The notes: generated by a model not told the origin, from the sequence alone. Shown: positions 1 to 8,856, counted from the first letter of the stretch. The stretch is 64,000 nucleotides of DNA from Acidimicrobiales bacterium (GCA_040219085.1 JAVJTC010000021.1:1-64000); one strand, 5' to 3'. Program-made: numbers and translations.

Positions 1-138
1 ATCGACGAGTGGACCTCACACTGGAACGAGGACCCGCGACCGTTCGTGTGGACCAAGCCGGCCAACGACATCATCACCAAAGTCCGACGAGGCCGCGCCG
101 CCCTGACCCACCAGACCAATTCCGCGACGGACCACTAG
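1..138 (+). mobile_element. IS630-family transposase, C-terminal fragment (cut by window edge)
   Basis: The first 138 bases read in frame 1 as the last 45 residues of a protein ending in TAG at 136-138. The stretch W-x-DPRPFVWTKPANDII (from about residue 8) matches the conserved C-terminal end of IS630-type DDE transposases, where a DPRPFVWTK motif precedes the last helix. The catalytic DDE residues would lie upstream, outside the window, so activity cannot be judged. The stop codon overlaps the stop of the convergent patatin gene by a few bases. No terminal inverted repeat or TA duplication can be checked, because the next gene begins at once. Confidence 0.75.
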
Positions 139-1196
139 CAGCCATCGTCGTCTTCGGGCAGGACCGGTCCGGGGCTCTCGTCGAACAGCGATGAGGGCCG
201 CCACGAGGAACGCTCGCCCAGGTCGTCGAAGTGCTGGCCCAACCAGTGCTCCGCTGCCCGCCGGCCGATGTCGTGGAGGTACCGCAGGAACGCCCACTCG
301 GAGTTGAGCTTGCTGGACACGCTCAACTCCAGCATCTTCTCGTCGCACTGGACCATGTGCAGGCGCCGATCGCGGTACGCCTGGAACTCGGGCCCCTGGT
401 CGACCATCCGCCGCAGCAGCGACACGGCCCGCAGCTCCTTGATCAGGCTGGCGTTGAAGGTGATCTCGTTGAGCCGGTTGGTGATCTCGTAGGCCGTCCG
501 GGGGACCTCGGACCGGGTGATCGGGTTGATCTGGACGATGACGATGTCGAGGGCCTCTGTCTCGTCGATGAGAGGGAAGATCGGCGGATTGCCCGTGTAG
601 CCGCCGTCCCAGTACGCCTCGCCGTCGATCTCGACCGCCTGGAACAGGAACGGCAGACACGCCGACGCCATGGTGGTGTCGACCGAGAGTGACGGTTGGC
701 GGAACACCTTGGGACGCCCGGTCCGCACGTTGGTGGCGGACAGGAACAGCCTCGGCCGCGTGGCCCGGTTCACGACGTCGAAGTCGAACGACTCGGCGAC
801 GACGTCGCGCAGGGGGTTGATGTTCAACGGGTTGAGCTCGTAGGGCGAGAACGTCCGGGTGAGGCTCTCGAAGAGATGGAAGCCGGGCGAGAGGTCCAGG
901 CTCCAACGCCCCGTGAGAACGTCGAAGATCGACCGCTGGACCGGGCTCACCCGTCCGAGGTCGCTCACCTTCTTCCAGAAGGCCGAGAGGAGCTCCTGGG
1001 CCTCTCGCCGTCCGCCTGCCGCGAGGCCCTGGGCCAGGGCGACCGCGTTCATCGCCCCTGCGCTGGTCCCGCTGATCCCGTCGATCTCGATGCGCTCGTC
1101 GTCGAGGAGGCGGTCCAGCACGCCCCAGGTGAAGGCGCCGTGAGCGCCGCCGCCCTGGAGTGCGAGATCGATCCTCTTGACGCCGCTGTCCTTCAC
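135..1196 (-). CDS. Patatin-like phospholipase family protein
   Basis: The 353-residue product is predicted to be a serine lipid acyl hydrolase with a Ser-Asp dyad. The glycine-rich oxyanion loop GGGAHGAF is near residue 14, the nucleophile elbow GTSAG (GxSxG) near residue 43, and the catalytic Asp lies in DGGYTGNPP near residue 197. All three elements of the patatin fold are intact and the length is normal for bacterial single-domain members. No signal peptide is seen, so a cytosolic or peripheral membrane role is likely. The start is GTG at 1196, chosen because GGAGG sits seven bases upstream. The gene is divergent from the zinc-ribbon gene and convergent with the transposase fragment. Natural substrates of these bacterial proteins are mostly unknown. 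Confidence 0.9.
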   Translation of the reverse strand: MKDSGVKRIDLALQGGGAHGAFTWGVLDRLLDDERIEIDGISGTSAGAMNAVALAQGLAAGGRREAQELLSAFWKKVSDLGRVSPVQRSIFDVLTGRWSLDLSPGFHLFESLTRTFSPYELNPLNINPLRDVVAESFDFDVVNRATRPRLFLSATNVRTGRPKVFRQPSLSVDTTMASACLPFLFQAVEIDGEAYWDGGYTGNPPIFPLIDETEALDIVIVQINPITRSEVPRTAYEITNRLNEITFNASLIKELRAVSLLRRMVDQGPEFQAYRDRRLHMVQCDEKMLELSVSSKLNSEWAFLRYLHDIGRRAAEHWLGQHFDDLGERSSWRPSSLFDESPGPVLPEDDDGC

Positions 1197-1356
1197 CGTT
1201 CGCCTCCGTCCAGAGCGCCCCGTCGGCTCCCAGCGTCGACGATACGGGCCTTCACGATGCGGGTGTGCCTCACATGGGTCGTCGCGACCCTGTCACGGCG
1301 AGGCCGTACAGGAGGGCGGTAGGTTCGCGACGCGACTGTGGTCGAACGGAGGTCCC

Positions 1357-1686
1357 ATGGCGGAACCGGATGAGATGCTCGAGGCGGGTTCCGGAACGCC
1401 CGCCGGTGACCTCCCGTGGCCGACCGGCGAGGACCGTGTTCTCTACTCCCCGGGTGATCCGTGTCCACGGTGCGGGTCCGACCGGGTCGTCGAGGTGGTC
1501 TACGGGATGCCCGGTCCCGATGTGGCCGAGGCATCCAGGCGGGGCGAGGTGGCGCTCGGCGGGTGCTGTATCGGCTTCGACGACCCGACACATCGCTGCC
1601 TCGACTGCGAGGCGGACCTGTGGGACCGACCCGACCGCATGGCTGACATCACGCCCACGCCGTCCGCAGAGGACCTCCGACCCTGA
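1357..1686 (+). CDS. Small zinc-ribbon protein
   Basis: The 109-residue product has one CPRCG pair near residue 34 and a CLDCE pair near residue 83, the spacing of a split zinc ribbon. Between them is a segment with GMPGP and GGCCIGFDDP. Similar short CPRCG...CLDC proteins with no assigned function are common in actinobacteria. The start at 1357 is preferred over in-frame upstream starts because GGAGG (1348-1352) is directly upstream of this ATG. The stop codon lies inside a hairpin that probably ends transcription from both sides. The role is unknown; metal or nucleic-acid binding is an inference from the ribbon. Confidence 0.75.
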   Translation: MAEPDEMLEAGSGTPAGDLPWPTGEDRVLYSPGDPCPRCGSDRVVEVVYGMPGPDVAEASRRGEVALGGCCIGFDDPTHRCLDCEADLWDRPDRMADITPTPSAEDLRP

Positions 1687-1700
1687 TCCCGACGATCAGG
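1682..1700. terminator. Bidirectional terminator-like hairpin between convergent genes
   Basis: CCTGATC (1682-1688) and GATCAGG (1694-1700) form a perfect seven-base stem with a five-base loop. It includes the TGA stop of the zinc-ribbon gene and ends nine bases before the stop of the convergent ADP-ribosylglycohydrolase gene. There is no T-tract, as is usual in high-GC genomes. A related TCAG-rich stretch (19760-19785) lies beside the truncated copy of the same gene's 3' end. Confidence 0.5.
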
Positions 1701-1709
1701 CTCTGAGGT

Positions 1710-3113
1710 TCAGGACCGGGCCGACAGGAACCCGCTGAAGCTGGCGTTCCACTCCCCCAGGTGGGGCCAGCGCTCGCGCAGGTGGTCGGTGGCGGTGGCT
1801 TCGTCCCAGCCGTTGGTCCCCATGAGCCAGGCGCGCAGCACGAGCCCGGTGCGGCTCGCCCCGCCGTGGCAGTGCACCACCACCTGACGGCCCTCGGCCC
1901 TGAACGCGTCGAGGGTTGCGACCGCGTCGGCGACGACGTGACCCAATCCGATGTTGTGGTCCCCCTCCTTGTCGATCAGGTAGACCGCGCGGCGTACGGG
2001 GTGGTGGGCGAATGTGTCGCCGACCCGGCACAGCGAGATGACGGCCCAGTCCTCTGGAACGGTCGCTGCTCCGGCCAGGTCTGCCGCGTGGATGCCGGGC
2101 GCGATCTCGGTCGGTCCGAGCGGTAGGCCCGGCTCCTGGGCCGGCACCGGGTCTGCTCCGATCAGCCGCAGCGTGAGGTCCTGGAGGTCGGCGAGGCGCC
2201 AGGTCCGCGGACCGTCGGGGGTGCTCACGTGGCCGTGGAGGTAGGTGGTCCACCGGCTCGGGATGGACTGGATGCCGTAGATGGCCCCGGCGAGACCGCC
2301 GGTGACGGCGGCGACGGTGTCGGTGTCGTCACCGAGGTCGATGGCGGCGGTTACCGCCTCCGCGAACGTGCTGCTGCCACGCACCGCCCACACAGCGGAC
2401 GCCAGGCAGCCCCAGACACTGCCGTTGCCGACCTCGGCCGACTCCGGCTGCCACGACGGGGCGAGCATCCGCCGGTAGCGGTCCTGGTCGGCGGGGAGCA
2501 TCTTGAGGCCCTCGGCGAGCGCGGCCTCGTGGTCCTCGCCGCGCACCGCGGCGCCGACCATCAGGTGGAAGAGCGCGGTCCCCCAGCCGGCCGCCGGGTC
2601 GCCGTGGGTGACCGCCGAGGTGGCGCGGGCGGCGTCGACGGTTTCGGCGATGGTGGCCGTGGCGTAGTGGACCGCCGTCGGCGTGGACCGCATCAGCGAT
2701 CCGTTGCCCGCTGCGCCGCGGGGGTTGCGTTCGTAGTGGGCCGCCGCGGCCGTCTCCCACCCGGCGGCGGAGTTCAGGACGCTTCGGGTCTGAACGCCCA
2801 CATCGGACGCATCGCGTGCCCATGTGCCGAACCGTTCGAACAGGTCCGCCCCGTCGACACCGCCGCGGTCGAGCAGGGACTCGGCCTGGACGACGGCCAT
2901 CTGCGTGTCATCGGTGAACTCACCGGGCGCCCACGAGTAGCCCCCGCCGCCGACCATCTCGCCGATTCCGCCGAGCACGGGTTGGGGGAAGCGGCGCGAG
3001 TACTCCCCCGCCGGGCCGAACTCGAAGGGCGCGCCGAGCGCGTCACCCACCGCCGATCCGATGACCGCCCCCAACGCCCGCTGGCGCGCCGCCCTGTCTC
3101 GACTGATGTCCAT
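1710..3113 (-). CDS. ADP-ribosylglycohydrolase fused to a CX5R (dual-specificity-type) phosphatase domain
   Basis: The 467-residue protein has two enzyme domains. Residues about 10-310 are an ADP-ribosylglycohydrolase (DraG/ARH fold): the N-terminal signature is GSAVGDALGAPFEFG, and the metal-binding aspartates are in FTDDTQM near residue 65 and GDDTDTVAA near residue 260. This domain removes ADP-ribose from proteins or nucleic acids. Residues about 350-467 carry HCHGGASRTG, a complete CX5R phosphatase signature with the catalytic Cys and Arg. The fusion suggests action on an ADP-ribosylated or phosphorylated substrate in one pathway; that link is inference. The start at 3113 is chosen because the first domain begins there; no strong ribosome site is seen, so it may be leaderless. 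A diverged copy of the phosphatase half lies at 19786-20100. Confidence 0.9.
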   Translation of the reverse strand: MDISRDRAARQRALGAVIGSAVGDALGAPFEFGPAGEYSRRFPQPVLGGIGEMVGGGGYSWAPGEFTDDTQMAVVQAESLLDRGGVDGADLFERFGTWARDASDVGVQTRSVLNSAAGWETAAAAHYERNPRGAAGNGSLMRSTPTAVHYATATIAETVDAARATSAVTHGDPAAGWGTALFHLMVGAAVRGEDHEAALAEGLKMLPADQDRYRRMLAPSWQPESAEVGNGSVWGCLASAVWAVRGSSTFAEAVTAAIDLGDDTDTVAAVTGGLAGAIYGIQSIPSRWTTYLHGHVSTPDGPRTWRLADLQDLTLRLIGADPVPAQEPGLPLGPTEIAPGIHAADLAGAATVPEDWAVISLCRVGDTFAHHPVRRAVYLIDKEGDHNIGLGHVVADAVATLDAFRAEGRQVVVHCHGGASRTGLVLRAWLMGTNGWDEATATDHLRERWPHLGEWNASFSGFLSARS

Positions 3114-3149
3114 ACGAAAAAGGTAGGCGGCGCCTGTGACACGCGTACC

Positions 3150-3177
3150 GGGGGCGCCCCCCGTGAGGAGCGCCCCC
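3150..3177 (-). terminator. Terminator-like GC hairpin after the secreted repeat protein
   Basis: GGGGGCGC (3150-3157) pairs with GCGCCCCC (3170-3177) across a 12-base loop. It lies about 33 bases past the stop of the leftward secreted-protein gene and before the start of the leftward ADP-ribosylglycohydrolase gene. There is no T-run. Confidence 0.4.
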
Positions 3178-3209
3178 GCAATCATCGGCTCGGGATCCCC
3201 GGCGAGCGG

Positions 3210-4589
3210 TCAGCCCACGCGGGTCCAGGTGCCGCAGCGGCTGGATTCGAAGCCGACGTCGCCGGCTGCGATCGTGACCACGGCGGGCCCGTCGCCGATG
3301 TTGTTGGTGATGATGTCGTCGAAGTCACCCGAGAAGCCCGAGAGCCGAGCCCAGTAGCAGCTCTCGCCGCCGTTGGTCCGCCAGGTTCCCGGTGTCATCT
3401 GCCGGCCGACGATCCAGATGCCCTCGCCGATCGCGGGGTTGGCGGGCGCCTGGGAGACGGGGCGCCACGTTCCGCAGCGGCTGGTCTCGAAGCCGACGTC
3501 GCCCCCGGCGATGGCGACCACACGCTGGCCGCTGCCGAAGTCGTTGGCGATGATGTCGTCGAAGTCACCCGAGAAGCCCGACAGCCGAGCCCAATAGCAG
3601 CCGTCGGTGCCCGTGGCGAAGTAGGTGCCGGGGGTGACGTCGACGCCGACCGAGAAGGTGCCGGATCCGCCGATGGTGGGTCCGGTGGCGGGCGGTGCGG
3701 GAGCGGGCGAGGGGCTCGGAGCGGGCGCCGGGGCGGGGCCGGGTGCAGCCGGCGAACCGCCGGATGCGACGACGACGTCCGCGCAGCCGAGAAGCGGGTT
3801 GTTCCCGTCCTGACCACCGGTGGCGTCGAGGCCGAGGATGAACACGCACATCTCACGCAACCCGGGCGATGCCGGCACCGTCCAACCGAACCCGTGGTTG
3901 CCGGACACGCCCAGCGCGGCGTTCACGTCGGGGCGGGCGCCGGCGGCGGTGCGACCGTCGGCGTAGGCACCGTCCACGTAGACGTGGACGGCCACGCTCT
4001 TAGCGGGGGCGTCACGATCCAGAGCCCAACCTGCGATGGCGACACCGCCGTTGACGCCGTCGGCGCGGTCGAGCCAACCCTGCGGTGAGTTCGTGCCCGG
4101 CGGCGCGGTTGGGCTGGGGGGCGCCGACGGGGACGGGGCCGACGGGGCCGCTCCCCCGCCGAGATTCGCGCAACCCAGCAGCGGGTTGTCGCCGTTCTCG
4201 TTGCCGGCGGCGTCGAGTCCGAGCGCGAACACGCACACCTCACGGGCGCCGGGTCCGGCCGGGACGATCCAGCCGAAGCCGTGGTTGCCGGACACGCCGC
4301 GTGCGGCGTTCACGTCGGGCCGGGCACCGCTCGCCGCTCGACCGGCGGCGTAGGCGCCGTCCACGTAGACGTGGACGTTCACGCTCTCGGCCGGGGCGTC
4401 ACGGTCCAGGGCCCAACCTGCGATGGCGACTCCGCCGCCGACGGCCTCGGCCCTGTCGAGCCAACCCTCCGGTGAGACGCCGGACTGCGCCGACGCGGGG
4501 GACGACCCCAGTGCGAGGACGCCCGCCAGGACGGCAAGGGTCGCCAGGGTCGCCAGGACCCGGGAATGGATACGTCTGCTCGTGCTCAT
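3210..4589 (-). CDS. Secreted protein with two pairs of internal repeats
   Basis: The 459-residue product begins with a signal peptide (RR near residue 5, a hydrophobic stretch of about 20, cleavage after ASA at 34). Residues 39-141 and 168-270 are two copies of a module with GWLDRA, GGVAIAGWALDRDAP, VHVYVDGAYA, RPDVNA, NHGFGW and a closing NPLLGC. Residues 309-375 and 389-455 are two copies of a second module with TPGT, CYWARLSGFSGDFDDI, GDVGFE and SRCGTW. A Pro/Ala linker separates the pairs. Each module has conserved cysteines, which suggests extracellular disulphides. Modules like the first occur in actinobacterial cell-wall amidases, so a surface or peptidoglycan-associated role is possible but unproven. 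The start at 4589 has GGAGG six bases upstream. Confidence 0.85.
   Translation of the reverse strand: MSTSRRIHSRVLATLATLAVLAGVLALGSSPASAQSGVSPEGWLDRAEAVGGGVAIAGWALDRDAPAESVNVHVYVDGAYAAGRAASGARPDVNAARGVSGNHGFGWIVPAGPGAREVCVFALGLDAAGNENGDNPLLGCANLGGGAAPSAPSPSAPPSPTAPPGTNSPQGWLDRADGVNGGVAIAGWALDRDAPAKSVAVHVYVDGAYADGRTAAGARPDVNAALGVSGNHGFGWTVPASPGLREMCVFILGLDATGGQDGNNPLLGCADVVVASGGSPAAPGPAPAPAPSPSPAPAPPATGPTIGGSGTFSVGVDVTPGTYFATGTDGCYWARLSGFSGDFDDIIANDFGSGQRVVAIAGGDVGFETSRCGTWRPVSQAPANPAIGEGIWIVGRQMTPGTWRTNGGESCYWARLSGFSGDFDDIITNNIGDGPAVVTIAAGDVGFESSRCGTWTRVG
3225..3665 (-). repeat. Tandem coding repeat B (two copies of the CYWARLSGFSGDFDDI module)
   Basis: The copies span 3465-3665 and 3225-3425 within the secreted-protein gene. 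The CYWARLSGFSGDFDDI core is identical at the protein level and nearly identical in DNA, which suggests recent duplication or gene conversion. Confidence 0.8.
3780..4475 (-). repeat. Tandem coding repeat A (two copies of the GWLDRA...LLGC module)
   Basis: The copies span 4167-4475 and 3780-4088 within the secreted-protein gene, separated by a Pro/Ser-rich linker. They are of equal length (103 residues) with no gaps and high identity. Confidence 0.8.
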
Positions 4590-4796
4590 CTGCGCCTCCG
4601 GATGTCGACGGTGCCGACATGTGCTCGGTGTCTTCTGCTTCGGAGACCCGGTAGGGGGCGGCTGTGACATCGGTCCGACGCACGGGCACGCGGCCGAGCA
4701 CGATGATCGCTGAGCCGGTCGATGTCCTGGACCTGTGTCGGCGCCAACGTCGTAGCGAATCGCAGCTGGAGCCGGCGGTAGCTGCCGCACGGCGCG

Positions 4797-4820
4797 GGCG
4801 CCGCGAGCACCGTCGGCGCC
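4797..4820 (-). terminator. Terminator-like hairpin after the SEC-C gene
   Basis: GGCGCCG (4797-4803) and CGGCGCC (4814-4820) form a perfect seven-base stem with a ten-base loop, 12 bases beyond the stop of the leftward SEC-C protein gene. There is no T-tract. The remaining bases up to 4589 hold only the ribosome site of the secreted-protein gene; no clear promoter could be named. Confidence 0.4.
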
Positions 4821-4832
4821 GCGGCAGGCGCG

Positions 4833-7418
4833 TCAGGACCCGACGTCGATGCCGAGCAGCGCCTCAATGCGGTCGGCCGACATGGCGACGCCCCCGGCGC
4901 CTTGCGCTCTCTCTCGGCGCCTCATGTCGCGCAACAGCGCGAACAGGTCTTCGCGCCGGGTCGGGTCGTCGAGGGCTTCTCGGGGCGTCGATCCGCCTAG
5001 CGCGGGGATGGGCTCGTCGACCCAGCGTCGTTCGTGGTCCTCGATGTAGGCGAGCAGCGCTTCGCGGATCTCCGGTGGGGCGTCCTCGGGCGCGATCAGA
5101 CCCGACGGCGCTCCGTCGGCACCCGACGCATCACCAGTCCCTTCGGCCGCTCCGTCGGCTCGACGTCGGGCAACCGCCTCCATCGCCGGCTGGCGCTCGT
5201 CGTCGACGACCCACGCGTCGAGGATCTCCTCGAACATCGAGACGAGCCGGTCCTGGCGTTCCTCGGAGTTGGACTCCACCACGAGCGACGTGCCGTCGAG
5301 ACGGATCGTCCCGCCGATGACCGTCTCGCCTCCGACGTCCACGGACTCGTGCCAGGTGGTCTCCTCCCCGTCGCGGGTGAACAGCGCGTCGAAGGCGAGC
5401 GCGACCGCCCCGGGTTCCTCGTCGGTCTCGAGCTCCGTGCGGCACAGCACCATGTCGTGCCCCTCACGGTTGGTGAGCGTGGGCAGTCTGTACAGCGATC
5501 CGTACCACTCCGCGAAGGTTGCGGCGTCAGGCGTCGCCTCGAGCAGGGCGAGGACCCGCTCACGCTCACCGAGGGGCACGATGATCGGCACGCCCGCCAT
5601 CACCGAGTCGTCGCCGACGTGGACGACCCGGAGCATCACCAGCTCGCCGGCCTCGCGGCCTTCGGTGCCGGACCGCTCGGCGACGTCGACAGTCTCGCCG
5701 GTGGCGGTGTCACGCAGGACGAGGGCTTCGCCGGGGCGCACCTCGGTGATCTCCCACAGCCTGCGCGGCTCGTCGAGGATCGAGACCACGAGCCGCCGTT
5801 CGTCGTCGGGCAACAGGTCACCTCGTTCGGCGAGGTAGGCCAGCGCGAGGCCGCCCTCGTGGACGGCCACGTCGATGACGAACCCGTCGTCGCGGAACCG
5901 GTCGAGTCCGTCGAGGGCGACGTCACCTGAGGCGCCGACGGCGGTCACAGCGAGCGTGAAGACCCCCACCTCGTGGTCGGGGTGGGTGGCGAACCGCACG
6001 ATGCGGCCCTGGACGAAGGGCATCCGGTCCAGCAGCGACGGCGCGCCGCCCCTTCCGCAGCACTGCTTGAACTTGCGGCCCGACCCGCACGGGCACGGCT
6101 CGTTGCGACCCGCCCGTGGTCGAAGGCCGGCGCGGCGGTCGCGTTCGCCCGCGAGCCAGTCGACCCGCGCCTCGTCGTCGTCATCGCGCACCGCCAGCGC
6201 GTGGGCCCGCGAGATGTCGCCCCGGTCGGCGGCGAGCTCGGCGAGCTCGCCGGCGGCCACGGCGCATGCGGGGTCTTTGCCGAGCGCGCGGCCGAAGGCC
6301 GCCTCGGCGTCGAGCGCGTTTCCGGTCCACCGGTGTGCGAGACCGGCGAGAGCATGAGCGTTGGCGCTGTTGCGGCCCCCGGCGGCCGCGATGGTGTCGG
6401 CGAACTCGACGATGGCCGGGGCGTACCCCCGCTGGAGGTTGACGAAAGCCCGCGCCACGTCGCCGTGGCCGAGATCTCGCGCCACCGCCGCCAGGTCGAC
6501 ATCGCCGCCTTCGCCCTCGCGGAACTGCAGTTCCTCGAACGCGGCCCGGACCCGTTCGAGGGCGCGCGTGCAGCAGGTGTCGAACCCGTAGGAGGACATC
6601 GTGTAGGCCTCGTTGAGGTCGCGTCGCTCCTGAACCGTCGACCAGAGCTCGTCAGCCCATCCCCACTCGTGGCCACGGCGTTCGAGGCCGGCAGCCTCGA
6701 GGAGCTCGCCGACGGGCGGTACCGGCTGGGAGAAGAGCAGCTCGTCGTGCGCGATCGCCTCCATCACGATCGGCGTCTCCTCGCTGCCGCGCCCGTCGCC
6801 GACCCAACCCGTGGCGTACTCGCGCAACGCGTCCACCTCGGCGGCGCCGTCGCCGAGGGCTTCCACTGGGTACACGTCGACGTCGATGTCGACCCGGTCG
6901 AAGGCGATCAGGTCGCCGGGTTCGAACCCGTCGAGCCATCCGGGGGGTCCCCACACGACGGTCGGGCCCCACGGTCGGTCGGGGTCGGTCGACTCGGCCG
7001 GGCCGGTTCGCAGCCTCCCCCCGCCGCGCAACCGGAGCTCGTCGTAGGCGTTCCATTCGAGCACGGCGAGGTTGGGGCTCTCGACGACCTCGCCCGACGC
7101 GATCTCCTCGGCGCTCAGGCGGTGGGTGAAGACGACGCCCTCGGCGAGACGGGCGGTGATCGACACGACCATGTCGTCGTCGCGCACCCACGTGTCGTCG
7201 CTGGTCGTGACGATCTCGTCGACGAGGTCCCACGCACCGTCGACGTCCGCATCGTGGTCGCCCGTAGGCGTGTAGAGCCCCGAGTCGACGAGCTGTTCGG
7301 CCAGATCACCCGCGTCCCGGGGCCCGACCTCGAGCCATGACATGACCGCATCACGGACGCGCTCGAAGGTCTCGTCGCCGATCTCCCCGTCGGGGTTCCC
7401 AGCAGTGTCATCAGCCAT
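4833..7418 (-). CDS. SEC-C motif-containing protein of unknown function
   Basis: The 861-residue product has a central SEC-C zinc motif, PCPCGSGRKFKQCC near residue 437, with the CxC...CC ligands of the SecA C-terminal tail. The part before it (about 350-430) looks like TPR-type helical repeats, with AEAAFGRALGKDP-like units. The N-terminal 300 residues are acidic, with predicted mixed alpha/beta and no motif I recognise; the C-terminal 400 residues are also unassigned. In SecA this motif binds zinc and helps contact SecB and the ribosome; in other proteins it mediates protein contacts. The start at 7418 follows from the good reading frame; in-frame codons further upstream encode Arg/Pro-rich low-complexity sequence. 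The 271-base gap to the Fic gene shows no convincing gene. Confidence 0.75.
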   Translation of the reverse strand: MADDTAGNPDGEIGDETFERVRDAVMSWLEVGPRDAGDLAEQLVDSGLYTPTGDHDADVDGAWDLVDEIVTTSDDTWVRDDDMVVSITARLAEGVVFTHRLSAEEIASGEVVESPNLAVLEWNAYDELRLRGGGRLRTGPAESTDPDRPWGPTVVWGPPGWLDGFEPGDLIAFDRVDIDVDVYPVEALGDGAAEVDALREYATGWVGDGRGSEETPIVMEAIAHDELLFSQPVPPVGELLEAAGLERRGHEWGWADELWSTVQERRDLNEAYTMSSYGFDTCCTRALERVRAAFEELQFREGEGGDVDLAAVARDLGHGDVARAFVNLQRGYAPAIVEFADTIAAAGGRNSANAHALAGLAHRWTGNALDAEAAFGRALGKDPACAVAAGELAELAADRGDISRAHALAVRDDDDEARVDWLAGERDRRAGLRPRAGRNEPCPCGSGRKFKQCCGRGGAPSLLDRMPFVQGRIVRFATHPDHEVGVFTLAVTAVGASGDVALDGLDRFRDDGFVIDVAVHEGGLALAYLAERGDLLPDDERRLVVSILDEPRRLWEITEVRPGEALVLRDTATGETVDVAERSGTEGREAGELVMLRVVHVGDDSVMAGVPIIVPLGERERVLALLEATPDAATFAEWYGSLYRLPTLTNREGHDMVLCRTELETDEEPGAVALAFDALFTRDGEETTWHESVDVGGETVIGGTIRLDGTSLVVESNSEERQDRLVSMFEEILDAWVVDDERQPAMEAVARRRADGAAEGTGDASGADGAPSGLIAPEDAPPEIREALLAYIEDHERRWVDEPIPALGGSTPREALDDPTRREDLFALLRDMRRRERAQGAGGVAMSADRIEALLGIDVGS

Positions 7419-7689
7419 GGGACGGACGCTAGTCCGACCCGGTGACAGGGCGGACCGCCGTGAGCTGTGCGCGCGGCTGACGCGGGTGGCAGACAGATCC
7501 TCGGCACGGCGACGACGATCAGGTGGACGTGTGTTCGGCGGCTCAGCGCTCTGCATGAGCCCGGCCGTGGGTGGGTGCGAGGCGAGGGTCTCGGCGATGA
7601 ACGGTTCCTCTCGGGCGAGCAGGTGGTTGTGGGCTGCCTGCGCGGTCTTGGGGGCGTCGTGACCGTGCGCCCGTGGCTCAGCCGCAGGC

Positions 7690-8856
7690 TCACTCGCCGT
7701 CGAACGCTATTCGCGCCTCCGGGTCCAACACGTGGAAGACGTCTCCTGCCACCCACCGCTTAGAGCGCCCAGGGAGTCCCTGAGCCTCGCTGACGATCCC
7801 TTCCGCCTCGAGACGCCGGACGTGGTTGAGCGCGCTCTGGAGCGTGACTCCGAGCTCCTCGGCGATCCTCGTAGTCACGAGGACGGGGTTGCGAAATACA
7901 AGGTCGACGACCTCGATGGCCCGCGATCGATCACCTGTGAGTCGGCCCCTGAAGTCTTCGCGAAGGTCGGCCAACGCCTCGGCCCTCTTCACCGCATCCG
8001 TTGCCTGCTCGGCGACCCCGACCAGGAAGAAGACAAGCCACTCCTCGAGTTCGCCACGCTCCCGCACCGCCTGTAGCCGGTCGTAGTAGTCACCACGGCG
8101 GCGCTCGAAGTAGGCACTCAGATAGAGCAGGGGTTGTGGGAGCAGTCCGTGCTCGACGAGCAGGAACGCGATGAGCAGTCTGCCCAACCGTCCGTTGCCG
8201 TCGAGGAACGGGTGGATCGTCTCGAACTGGTAGTGGACGAGTGCGATCTGGATGAGTGGCGGAACCTGCGCTTCGGCGTGCAGGTACTGCTCGAGTTCGT
8301 CGAAGCACCTGATCATGACGTCGACCGGGGGAGGGACGAAGACGGCCGTGTCGGGCCGGTTGTCGGGTGAACCGATCCAGTTCTGGGATCGCCGTATCTC
8401 ACCCGGTCGACGTTCGCGGCCACGGACGTCATCGAGCAGTATCGAATGCACTTCGCACAGGAGCCGCTTCGAGACGGGTAGCGAGGCGATCCGCGAGAGG
8501 CCGTGCTCCAAGGCGCGAATGTAGTTGGTGACCTCGCGTACCGGTCCTTCGGCAGTCGCCCGCGCCTGCGCGTCGAAGACATCCGAGAGCGAGGCCTGGG
8601 TTCCCTCGATCCGACTGCTCGCGAGGGCCTCACGTGTCACGTAGGGCTGAAGGAGAAGATGCGGGTTGGGCAGGAGCCGGCCGGCTCCCGCGAGTCGTCC
8701 AAGAGCCCGGTCGGCTTCCGACAGAAGCATCACAGTCCGGGGCTGGAGCGGGAGTGACCGAGGTACAGGTTCAGGGTGGTACGCCCAGTAGCCGTGGTGC
8801 CCCGGCGTCTTGACCGGCCTGCCCATCTGCGGAGCTACAAAGGTATTTGGGTCCAC
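7690..8856 (-). CDS. Fic family protein, class II layout with C-terminal winged helix
   Basis: The 388-residue product is a Fic-fold nucleotidyl transferase, predicted to AMPylate a protein target. The core motif HPFLDGNGRLGR near residue 213 is complete, including the catalytic His and the phosphate-binding GNGR. The autoinhibitory motif SSRIEGT near residue 80 is N-terminal to the core, the class II arrangement in which its Glu blocks ATP binding. The last 80 residues form a winged helix-turn-helix, common in this subgroup and suggesting DNA binding or autoregulation. The start is GTG at 8856. A 24-base palindrome lies 48 bases upstream. The gene may be transcribed with the NurA-type gene upstream of it (96-base gap). 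The target is unknown. Confidence 0.9.
   Translation of the reverse strand: MDPNTFVAPQMGRPVKTPGHHGYWAYHPEPVPRSLPLQPRTVMLLSEADRALGRLAGAGRLLPNPHLLLQPYVTREALASSRIEGTQASLSDVFDAQARATAEGPVREVTNYIRALEHGLSRIASLPVSKRLLCEVHSILLDDVRGRERRPGEIRRSQNWIGSPDNRPDTAVFVPPPVDVMIRCFDELEQYLHAEAQVPPLIQIALVHYQFETIHPFLDGNGRLGRLLIAFLLVEHGLLPQPLLYLSAYFERRRGDYYDRLQAVRERGELEEWLVFFLVGVAEQATDAVKRAEALADLREDFRGRLTGDRSRAIEVVDLVFRNPVLVTTRIAEELGVTLQSALNHVRRLEAEGIVSEAQGLPGRSKRWVAGDVFHVLDPEARIAFDGE

Noticed and set aside
3210-4475. CRISPR-like repeats
   Set aside because: The repeats are long coding modules in one secreted-protein gene, not short units with spacers.
4590-4790. Longer N terminus for the secreted repeat protein
   Set aside because: It would bury the signal peptide; the ATG at 4589 has a well-spaced GGAGG.
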